Shown here: positions 8,154 through 14,310 of the stretch, in pieces
Position numbering within the stretch: position 1 is the stretch's first letter
How the letters are laid out: every line of letters starts with the position of its first letter
Assembly: GCA_024684665.1 (NCBI GenBank)
Contig: JAIKWN010000072.1
Coordinates: forward strand, 1 to 27,239
Reading direction: 5' to 3'
Source of the DNA: Clostridiales bacterium
GTDB lineage: Bacteria; Bacillota_A; Clostridia; Christensenellales; Aristaeellaceae
Length of the DNA: 27,239 nucleotides
Notes under the pieces: generated by a model
What the model was told of the DNA's origin: nothing
Seen by the model: the letters and a program-made list of their open reading frames with translations, nothing else
Databases searched by the model: none
Made by a program: the position numbers and the translations under genes

Positions 8154-8182
8154 AGTATAGCAAAGCCTTCGGGGAAGCGCAA
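8154..8182 (-). promoter_or_regulatory. Promoter of the M24 peptidase gene
   Basis: On the minus strand TTGCGC (plus 8177-8182), a 17-bp spacer and TATACT (plus 8154-8159) with an extended TGC directly before the -10. It lies about 55 bp upstream of the start codon. Confidence 0.65.
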
Positions 8183-8438
8183 GACGGGAAGACCCTGCGC
8201 GCGGAAAGAGGACGCGTCCCCCCGGCGCGTCCTCCGCTATGGATTGATCTGATCGGCATGCCCTTTTCCTGACAATGCGGAGTATAACACATTCAAACGG
8301 TCACGGACGGTCAAGTGAGCGGAGCGAGATTGATAAGGTAGTTTCAGCAGCACAAACGGCTGGATACAGTAGCGTATCTTTTACCTCATCCATTAGTTCT
8401 TCGAGCTGCCACCTTTCCCTGGAGGGGAAGGTATGTGA
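8183..8438. other. Intergenic region: GC hairpin and upstream end of repeat element
   Basis: The gap between the peptidase and deaminase-like genes totals about 340 bp including the promoter. At 8208-8234 there is a perfect 9-bp stem (GAGGACGCG / CGCGTCCTC), which read on the minus strand is followed by TTTCC and could be a weak terminator for the deaminase-like gene. A minus-strand extended -10 (TGTGTTATACT, near 8276-8286) lacks a good -35. The left part of the gap holds no credible coding sequence; the right part is the decayed repeat listed separately. Confidence 0.5.
8310..8435. repeat. Degenerate palindromic intergenic repeat (gut-Clostridia type)
   Basis: The end shows a hairpin of ACCTTTCCC and GGGGAAGGT around TGGA (8411-8432), preceded by CCTCATCCATTAG and CGAGCTGCC. 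GTGAGCGGAGCGAGATTGATAAGG lies about 80 bp to the left. This hairpin plus CTCATCC-type motif resembles a repeat family I recall scattered between genes in gut Clostridia. Several positions depart from the pairing expected of a fresh copy, so it looks decayed. It carries no ORF of its own. Confidence 0.5.
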
Positions 8439-10895
8439 TTACCGTTCTTCCCTGTCGATCCCTAGCTCCCGTACAATGGCTACGGCGTCGGTCATAGGGC
8501 GTACGTAGCCTTGAAGGAGAGCACCTTTCGTGGCTAGGGCGCGGCTCTTCGGATCGAGGTAAATGCGACATTTATGCTTGGCGTTCTTCGCCTCCTGAAT
8601 GAGATTCAGACAGGCAGAGTTGCCGTCGAAGGCGAGGAGGGCGGAGGGGATATTCTTGAAAATCTCGTAGGCGAAACTCTTGTACAATCCCATGCCGGAA
8701 TCTTCGATAGAGACGAGGACACGAACGCCGGAAGCGAGAAGCCGGGCTTGTTCCCGCGGGGTGATCCGGTTTGGTACGATGGCATAAACTGGGAAGCGTC
8801 CGGCGGCAAGGTTAACGAGGAGGCCTTCTTGTCCGGAGAGGGTGTGCCCGACGACAAAGACAGTCTTGCTGGGATCTGCCGCCTCCACAAGTTCATTAAG
8901 GAAGCGACGCTGATCCTCCCGCACGGGCGTGCGTCGGCCTTCCCGGTTGAAACTGCCACCTGCCGCGATCACGGGGAAGCACCTTTCCGGCAGGGGCGCG
9001 AGCCGCTCTTTCAGCGCTTCCTCCGCGGAAAGGCCGCCCCGGGCGTGCCAAAGCCCACGCTCGGGCGATGGGGTTTCCTTCCCGAGAAGCTCCGAGTAGT
9101 GTAGCTCGATGTCCCCAGCGGGGAAGCTTTCCCGGAAGGCTGTTTTCTTTTCTACAAATACGCGGCGGCTTTCCGCGAGGACCTCCGCCTCCGCACGCCT
9201 CATGGCGAGCAGTTCTTCTCTGGAGAGCCCGAGGAGCTTTTCGAGGCTTAATTCCTCGTCGATGGAGTTCGTACCGTAAAGCGCTCCGCCGTCTGTTCCC
9301 TGGACGCAACGCACGCCCGCTGCCAGATAGTTCCTCAGAGGATGCTGTTTCAGGCTGCCTAGGTTGTTAAGGCGTACGTTGGAGGTTAGCTGGAATTCGA
9401 GGATCACACCGTATTTACACATGTCGGAGAGCAGGGCTTTACCCGTTGGGGAGCGGAGGTCGCAGGTGTATAGTCCGTGCCCCAGGCGCAACGGTGGCAT
9501 TTTCTGCTCGGGGCGCAGCGCCTCTGCGACGCAACGGATGCTGTTTGCCACATTGTCCCGCAGACTATCGTTCTCCCCAGCGTGGATGCGGATGACGAAG
9601 CCGGGATTCGCTTCTGCGATAGAAACGAGCTCCCGGATGACCCCGCGGAGCTCCCGTATGTCGGAAATCTCCTCCCCCAAGATGTCGCAACCGGCTACGT
9701 ATGGATCCCCTGCGACGGCTCGGAGGCAGCGCAAGTTCTCTCTCAGGTAGTCGTCTGGCGTCACATGGTCCTTTACAATGGTGAGGGGAATACGGCGGAT
9801 ACCGGCAAGGAAACGCAGGAGCACCCCGGTTTCCCGTTCTGCCGCTGGGAGGATTTCGTGAATCTCACGCAAGCGCGCTGGGACTTCCAAGGGATGCAGC
9901 AGGGCCGTGTCGCTGATTTCCGCGTATTCGACGCCATAGCGGCGGTATTCCCGACAGATCCACAGCAGCAAATCTTGGAAAAGGGTGTTGCGGGCGTAGC
10001 GGTCATCTGCTCGGTCCCGCAGGATGCGCTCCGCGCAGGCTCGCACCTCCGGATCAGGAATGAGATCAATGGCGAGACCACCAAGGGGATCTTCTGCTGG
10101 GGTGGCTTTCGTGAAGATGTAGCGGTAGAGATAGACTTTCTCGAGATTCGCGAAAACTGCTTGCCCGTCCTTCGGGACCGTTAGAGAGTTGCGGATCTTC
10201 TCAATGTTCGTGGCAGCGTCTGTGGGGTTCCCAAGAAGGAGGTCTGCGAAATTGATGAAAGTGAAATCATCAATGCGTCTCTCGCGATAGCGACCAGTCA
10301 GCGGGCTGTCCGAAAACATCTCCGCCGCGACGAGGCGGCGTGCTTCCATCTTTGAGCGCTGCTCTTCCGTAATGGAAAGTTCGAGCTTTTTGATGTAGTA
10401 ATACGGATAGCGAATCTGATGCACGATTCCGAGGGCGATCAACACATCGGGCGGGAGGTTGCCGTTCATGTGGGTATGCAGATCGCTTTTGAACTTGCAT
10501 TCCCCTGGAATATAGGTTTTGACGATGGTCTTTTCGATGCCCAGGCGGTAGTTCTTCGTCTGGCTCATCAAGGTCTTTGAGATGGCAGGCACGGAGGCCT
10601 TGCGCTCCACGGTCCCGTCTGGGAAGATGTTTGCCACCTTCGTCCCGCCGAGGCGGAGGATATACATCCGCCGGTTGTCGCCATCGATGAAGAGCGGCAC
10701 TTCGCCCCGGATGACCATGAGGCCGCTCTCGTCCTCCTCCGCCGCGAGGCCGCAGAGCCGCCCGAAGTTGCGGATGAGGTTCCCGGTATGGTGGTTCGGC
10801 GTTCGGATGACGTAAAAGAGCCGCTCGCCCTCCATACTGAGGTCGATGGCCATGTCCTTTTCCCTGTCTAGGTAAAACCGCTGAAAGAAGACCAT
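8439..10895 (-). CDS. Adenosine-deaminase-like amidohydrolase fused to SLOG/DprA-like domain
   Basis: 818 residues. The ATG at 10895 is preferred because GGGAGGTG sits 4 bases upstream; the in-frame ATG at 10910 would overlap that site. An N-terminal domain of about 130 residues is unrecognised. The adenosine deaminase metal site follows: HTH at 140-142 in DLHTHMNGN, HAGEN (H438, E441), RLGHG (H473) and GTDGG (D535), matching the known HxH, HAGE, GHG and TDD motifs. The second Asp of TDD is Gly. About 300 residues separate HxH from HAGE, roughly 100 more than in ordinary Ada. From about 640 to 795 a Rossmann-like region (VIAAGGSFN, TVFVVGHTLSGQEG, VYAIVPNRI, GVRVLVSIEDSG, SALLAFDGNSACLNLI) follows the strand order of DprA/SLOG nucleotide-binding domains; this is a pattern judgement. 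It probably deaminates or hydrolyses a nucleoside or nucleotide sensed by the second domain. There is no partner gene beside it except a divergent LysR. Confidence 0.75.
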   Translation of the reverse strand: MVFFQRFYLDREKDMAIDLSMEGERLFYVIRTPNHHTGNLIRNFGRLCGLAAEEDESGLMVIRGEVPLFIDGDNRRMYILRLGGTKVANIFPDGTVERKASVPAISKTLMSQTKNYRLGIEKTIVKTYIPGECKFKSDLHTHMNGNLPPDVLIALGIVHQIRYPYYYIKKLELSITEEQRSKMEARRLVAAEMFSDSPLTGRYRERRIDDFTFINFADLLLGNPTDAATNIEKIRNSLTVPKDGQAVFANLEKVYLYRYIFTKATPAEDPLGGLAIDLIPDPEVRACAERILRDRADDRYARNTLFQDLLLWICREYRRYGVEYAEISDTALLHPLEVPARLREIHEILPAAERETGVLLRFLAGIRRIPLTIVKDHVTPDDYLRENLRCLRAVAGDPYVAGCDILGEEISDIRELRGVIRELVSIAEANPGFVIRIHAGENDSLRDNVANSIRCVAEALRPEQKMPPLRLGHGLYTCDLRSPTGKALLSDMCKYGVILEFQLTSNVRLNNLGSLKQHPLRNYLAAGVRCVQGTDGGALYGTNSIDEELSLEKLLGLSREELLAMRRAEAEVLAESRRVFVEKKTAFRESFPAGDIELHYSELLGKETPSPERGLWHARGGLSAEEALKERLAPLPERCFPVIAAGGSFNREGRRTPVREDQRRFLNELVEAADPSKTVFVVGHTLSGQEGLLVNLAAGRFPVYAIVPNRITPREQARLLASGVRVLVSIEDSGMGLYKSFAYEIFKNIPSALLAFDGNSACLNLIQEAKNAKHKCRIYLDPKSRALATKGALLQGYVRPMTDAVAIVRELGIDREER

Positions 10896-10936
10896 GCGCA
10901 CCTCCCGCATCCCGTCTTGTTGAAAGATATATACTC

Positions 10937-10965
10937 ACTATAGCACAGCGCGATGGCTTTGTCAC
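10937..10965 (-). promoter_or_regulatory. Promoter of the deaminase/SLOG-like gene
   Basis: Minus strand GTGACA (plus 10960-10965), a 17-bp spacer and TATAGT (plus 10937-10942) with an extended TGC before the -10. The distance to the start codon is about 42 bp, so the 5' UTR is short. Confidence 0.7.
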
Positions 10966-10968
10966 GGT

Positions 10969-10985
10969 TTGCAGGATGCTTGCAA
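10969..10985. promoter_or_regulatory. Inverted repeat between divergent promoters (candidate LysR operator)
   Basis: TTGCAGGATGCTTGCAA has arms TTGCA and TGCAA around 7 bp. It lies just upstream of the deaminase-gene -35 and overlaps the LysR-gene -35. That position suits a LysR protein controlling both its own gene and the divergent one. It does not show the textbook T-N11-A pattern. Confidence 0.45.
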
Positions 10986-11007
10986 TTTGACTTCGGGAGA
11001 TTATAAT
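10980..11007 (+). promoter_or_regulatory. Promoter of the LysR gene
   Basis: TTGCAA (10980-10985), a 16-bp spacer and a perfect TATAAT (11002-11007), about 38 bp before the start codon. Confidence 0.65.
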
Positions 11008-11044
11008 AAAAATGTGTTGCTTATTCCGGAAGGGGGCGGATTGC

Positions 11045-11998
11045 ATGGACACAAAACAGCTTCAGACCTTTATTACTTTGTCGGATACCCTGAATTACCA
11101 GCGCGCAGCCGAGCGTCTTCAGTATGCACCGTCTTCCCTGTTCCGGCATATCCAGCTGATGGAAGAGGAACTGGGCACGACGCTTTTTTATAAAAACGGG
11201 CGTCAGCTGGAACTGACGGAAGACGGAAAAAGGCTGCTGCCGGACGCACAGCGCCTTCTCTCGGGCTGGCAGGACTTTATGGGCGCCGCGCGGGAAGGCG
11301 GGGAAGACCGTCCGATCGCCGTTGGCGGCTGCGAGATGAATACTTCCTATTCTCTGCACGAACTGCTCGGACGGTTCGCCAAACGGTATCCGGACGCGCA
11401 TTACAGCATGACAACGTCCCCGAACGCGGCGGTTCCTGAACTCCTGCGTGCCGGGCTTATCGATTTCGGTTTCTATTACAGTACGACGCAGAAACGTCCG
11501 CAGGGATTGGCGAGCATTCCTCTTTATCGGGAAACGCTCTTTCCCTGCACGGCGCCCGGCCATCCTCTCCGGGGCAAAAAAGCGCTTCACTGGGCGGATC
11601 TGGCCGGTCTCTCCGTTGCGCATCCGCACGACAACTGCTGCTTTATCACAGTATACCGGGAAGCTATGCGGGTGCACGGCGTATCCTGCGGGAAACTGAC
11701 TTTTTTGGGATCTATTGCCCTGATTGCGGAACACGCGGAAAGGGAGAAAACACTTTTGCTCATTCCTATGCACGCTTTGCCACGCTTCCGGGAGGATTTC
11801 GGTGTTGCTCCACTCGATATGGACGAGGAACCGATGCGCTTCTGGGAGTCCGTCCTCTGCCGGGGCGGCGGGGATCTTTCACCCCAGGCCCGGCGGCTCG
11901 TCCGGTTCGCCGCGGAGTACGCTTCTTCAGAGCTTTCGGATCATCCGGAGGCTTATGAGGGGCCGGACTCCTTCGAACCATATCTTGCCGTGATTTAA
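11045..11998 (+). CDS. LysR family transcriptional regulator
   Basis: 317 residues, with AAGGGGGCGG just upstream of the ATG at 11045. An in-frame upstream ATG at 11012 lacks a site and would add residues before the conserved start. The N-terminal winged HTH spans about residues 1-60 (MDTKQLQTFITLSDTLNYQRAAERLQYAPSSLFRHIQ and on to LELTEDGKRLL), followed by a linker helix and a periplasmic-binding-like effector domain from about 90. It should bind DNA as a tetramer and respond to a small molecule. It is divergent from the deaminase/SLOG-like gene and co-directional with the flavin reductase, so either could be its target. The inverted repeat at 10969-10985 suggests the former, the one at 12026-12053 the latter. 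The effector is unknown. Confidence 0.93.
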   Translation: MDTKQLQTFITLSDTLNYQRAAERLQYAPSSLFRHIQLMEEELGTTLFYKNGRQLELTEDGKRLLPDAQRLLSGWQDFMGAAREGGEDRPIAVGGCEMNTSYSLHELLGRFAKRYPDAHYSMTTSPNAAVPELLRAGLIDFGFYYSTTQKRPQGLASIPLYRETLFPCTAPGHPLRGKKALHWADLAGLSVAHPHDNCCFITVYREAMRVHGVSCGKLTFLGSIALIAEHAEREKTLLLIPMHALPRFREDFGVAPLDMDEEPMRFWESVLCRGGGDLSPQARRLVRFAAEYASSELSDHPEAYEGPDSFEPYLAVI

Positions 11999-12025
11999 TG
12001 TTTCCGCCTTTATTGCAAACCTTCG

Positions 12026-12053
12026 AACGTACGGTTCAGTATAACCGTACGTT
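12026..12053. promoter_or_regulatory. Perfect inverted repeat before flavin reductase promoter (operator and/or terminator)
   Basis: AACGTACGGTT (12026-12036), a 6-base loop and AACCGTACGTT (12043-12053), then TTATTTTG. It lies 28 bp after the LysR stop and could terminate that transcript. Its right arm covers the -35 position of the flavin reductase promoter, which also fits an operator. The two roles may be combined. Confidence 0.6.
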
Positions 12054-12109
12054 TATTTTGTGTGTTTCTGTTATAATCCTGTCAAATGGAAGCGCAGAGG
12101 GCGCTTCCA
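12054..12109 (+). promoter_or_regulatory. Flavin reductase promoter and 5' UTR hairpin
   Basis: Extended -10 TG-T-TATAAT (12069-12077) without a good -35, as expected for an activator-dependent or extended -10 promoter. Transcription would start near 12084. The transcript then begins with a perfect 9-bp stem, TGGAAGCGC (12087-12095) and GCGCTTCCA (12101-12109). There is no T-run after it, so it is more likely an mRNA-stabilising or regulatory hairpin than a terminator. Confidence 0.55.
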
Positions 12110-12137
12110 AACCCCCCGAACGAAAAGGAGGAACAGG

Positions 12138-14030
12138 ATGAAGCATTACAAACTGCTCGCTCTTGCGCTCGTGTGCGCTCTGCTCGCCTCTCTCGCGTCC
12201 TTTGGCGCTGCTGAGGTGAAGGATGGCGTCTACACCGAGACCGTAAAGGGCATGTTCGACGGCATGGTCGTCGAAACTACCATCGAGGGAGGAAAGATCG
12301 CCTCCGTCGAAGTCAAGGAACATCAGGAAACGTCTCCCGGCTGGCCGGCGATTGAACAGCTGCCCGGGATGATCGTGGAAGCGCAGTCCATCGGCATCGA
12401 CAGCATCGCTGGCGCCACCATGAGCTCCAGCGGCGTCAAAGCCGGCGTCGAAGCAGCTCTCATCGAAGCCGGTGCGGATGTCGAGGTGTTCAGGACCGCC
12501 GTTGCTTCCGCTCCGGCTGCAGCCCCCGCCTATAACATCGTCATGGGTTCCTTCGAAGTTCCGCAGACCTGGGACGAGAGCTATGACGTCGTCGTGGTTG
12601 GCGCTGGCTTTGCCGGCATGGCGGCTTCTTATGCCGCGGCCGAATCCGGCGCCTCCGTTGTCCTCGTGGAGAAGCTCTCCAATACCGGCGGCAACAGCGC
12701 TATCAACGGCGGCCAGTATGCCTGCTACACCTCCAAGGAAGCGGCGCGCCTCCAGAAAATGTTCAACCTGATCCCTGACACCCCGGAGAAGCACATTGAA
12801 GACACCTTGGTTGGCGGCGACAACATGGGCTGGCCGCGTATGGTCGAAGTCATGTGCAAGGGCGCGCCTTACTTCTTCAATGTTCTGCTGGATAACGGCC
12901 TTGTTATCCGCGACACCCTAGCGCGTCCGGGCGGACACTACGGCTACCGCACCTATTCCACCGAAAACTTCGTCGGTTCCGACATCACAAATCTGGAGCG
13001 CAAGATGATCGACGCACAGGACAACGTGAAGCTGGAACTGGATACCCGGATGGTCGAAATCTACCGCACCCGCGACGAGGCCAACAAAGTGGTCGGCATC
13101 CGCGTCTCCACCGGCGACGCTTACAAAACAATCGAAGCGAAGAAAGGCGTCATCCTAGCGACTGGCGGTTTTGGCGCCAACGTCTGGATGCGTGAGACCC
13201 AGGTGCCCTATCTGACAGAGGAGATCCCGACCACCAACAACAAGGCCGCATCCACCGGCGAAGGAATCCAGCTTGCGCAAGCCATCGGCGCGAACACCAC
13301 TAATATGTCGAACATCCAGCGCTATCCTTTCGCGGATTCCACGAACGGCGTTCTGGACAAGTTCGCGGTCTGGCCCTTCTCCGGCCCCAGCTACGGCATC
13401 GTATATGTGGACTGGCAGGGCAAGCGCTACGTTTCTGAAGGCGAGCGCCGCGACGTCTGCGCCAACGCGGCTGTGAATACCGGCTTCGTGTCCACTTACT
13501 CCATATTTAACTGGGATGTTGTAAAAGCCTACGCCACCGAGGAAGAACTGGCCGAAGGCATCGCGCAGGGCCGTATCCTGGCCGCCGATACGCTCGAAGA
13601 GCTGGCGGAGAAGATCAACGCTCTCCCGATCCACGATCAGTATCCGTCGATCGACGGCGCGACTTTGGTCGCCACCATCGAGCAGCACAACGGCTACATT
13701 GACAGCGGCGTCGATCCGGACTTCCACAAAGTTATGGCTGCCACAATGGCGAAGATCGAGCATGGACCGTACTATGCGATCCCGCAGTTCCCTTCCGTAC
13801 ACCACACGATGGGCGGTCTCGTGATCGACGAGCGCACGCAGGTGTACGACATCTTCGGCGAAGTGATCCCGAACCTGTATGCGGCTGGTGAAATCACCGG
13901 TGTCGTCCATGGAACAAACCGCCTGGGCTCCAATGCGGACGCGGACGCTTGCACGTTCGGCTACATCAGCGGCCATGTGGTTGCGACGGGCGAATTCCCG
14001 GACTATATGTTTGAGGTTCCGCTCAACTGA
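12138..14030 (+). CDS. Secreted FMN-binding/FAD flavin reductase (fumarate/urocanate reductase family)
   Basis: 630 residues; AAGGAGG precedes the ATG at 12138. A signal peptide (about 1-25, FGAA) carries no lipobox. Then an FMN_bind domain at about 28-112 with DSIAGATMSS, whose T94 is the expected site of covalent FMN attachment by ApbE. The FAD domain starts at 150 with VVVVGAGFAGMAAS and ends with AAGEITGVVHGTNRLGSNADADACTFG, the FRD/flavocytochrome c signature. HHTMGG matches a conserved catalytic His. Where fumarate reductases usually have a Q-HPT block, this protein reads IQRYPFADS, so the substrate is probably not fumarate; urocanate- or other enoate-type acceptors are possible. It should act outside the membrane as a terminal reductase in flavin-based extracellular respiration. 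No ApbE or membrane electron donor is in view. A LysR gene lies directly upstream and a strong terminator follows. Confidence 0.9.
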   Translation: MKHYKLLALALVCALLASLASFGAAEVKDGVYTETVKGMFDGMVVETTIEGGKIASVEVKEHQETSPGWPAIEQLPGMIVEAQSIGIDSIAGATMSSSGVKAGVEAALIEAGADVEVFRTAVASAPAAAPAYNIVMGSFEVPQTWDESYDVVVVGAGFAGMAASYAAAESGASVVLVEKLSNTGGNSAINGGQYACYTSKEAARLQKMFNLIPDTPEKHIEDTLVGGDNMGWPRMVEVMCKGAPYFFNVLLDNGLVIRDTLARPGGHYGYRTYSTENFVGSDITNLERKMIDAQDNVKLELDTRMVEIYRTRDEANKVVGIRVSTGDAYKTIEAKKGVILATGGFGANVWMRETQVPYLTEEIPTTNNKAASTGEGIQLAQAIGANTTNMSNIQRYPFADSTNGVLDKFAVWPFSGPSYGIVYVDWQGKRYVSEGERRDVCANAAVNTGFVSTYSIFNWDVVKAYATEEELAEGIAQGRILAADTLEELAEKINALPIHDQYPSIDGATLVATIEQHNGYIDSGVDPDFHKVMAATMAKIEHGPYYAIPQFPSVHHTMGGLVIDERTQVYDIFGEVIPNLYAAGEITGVVHGTNRLGSNADADACTFGYISGHVVATGEFPDYMFEVPLN

Positions 14031-14056
14031 TCTTAAGTTTTCTTTCTTCTTCTTTC

Positions 14057-14090
14057 GCCCGTCCCGAGCATCCGGGGCGGGCCTTTTCAT
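14057..14090 (+). terminator. Intrinsic terminator of the flavin reductase gene
   Basis: A 10-bp GC-rich stem (14057-14066 with 14073-14082, one G-T pair), a 6-base loop and then CTTTTCATTTT. It lies 26 bp after the stop codon. Confidence 0.85.
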
Positions 14091-14185
14091 TTTCCGGGGA
14101 TCATGCGGTTTTCCTGCTGTCGAGATTTATTTTTCCAGCCTTCCATTAACCGGGATAAACAGCCTCCTGTCTGCGTCTTATAAAA

Positions 14186-14202
14186 GCAGGATCGTATCCT
14201 GC
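14186..14202. promoter_or_regulatory. Perfect inverted repeat upstream of wall-protein promoter
   Basis: GCAGGAT, CGT, ATCCTGC. It lies about 42 bp upstream of the -35 box of the next gene, with no T-run after it, so an operator or leftover hairpin is more likely than a terminator. Confidence 0.35.
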
Positions 14203-14243
14203 AGACTGCGGCACGGGCCCTTTGTCACGGTTTGCTGTCGCGG

Positions 14244-14272
14244 TTGCGGAACAGCTGCGGATGTGCTAAAAT
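14244..14272 (+). promoter_or_regulatory. Promoter of the repeat-stalk PG-binding protein gene
   Basis: TTGCGG (14244-14249), a 17-bp spacer and TAAAAT (14267-14272) with extended TGC. It is 38 bp before the start codon. Ten bases upstream of the -35 ends a 16-mer, CTTTGTCACGGTTTGC (14220-14235), also found at 10957-10972. Confidence 0.65.
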
Positions 14273-14310
14273 ACGGCCCGACAGAAAAGAAATCACGGGG
14301 GACTTTTGAT

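Noticed and set aside
10987..11007. TTGACT (10987-10992) as the -35 for TATAAT in front of the LysR gene
   Set aside because: Spacing is only 9 bp; the TTGCAA at 10980 with a 16-bp spacer fits better.
8439..11998. A complete RADAR (RdrA-RdrB) system
   Set aside because: The deaminase-like protein is reminiscent of RdrB, but no ATPase of RdrA type is present on either side, so the system cannot be called.
13155..14090. Minus-strand frame of 311 codons over the flavin reductase
   Set aside because: An antisense shadow of a well-supported gene, and it would run through that gene's terminator.
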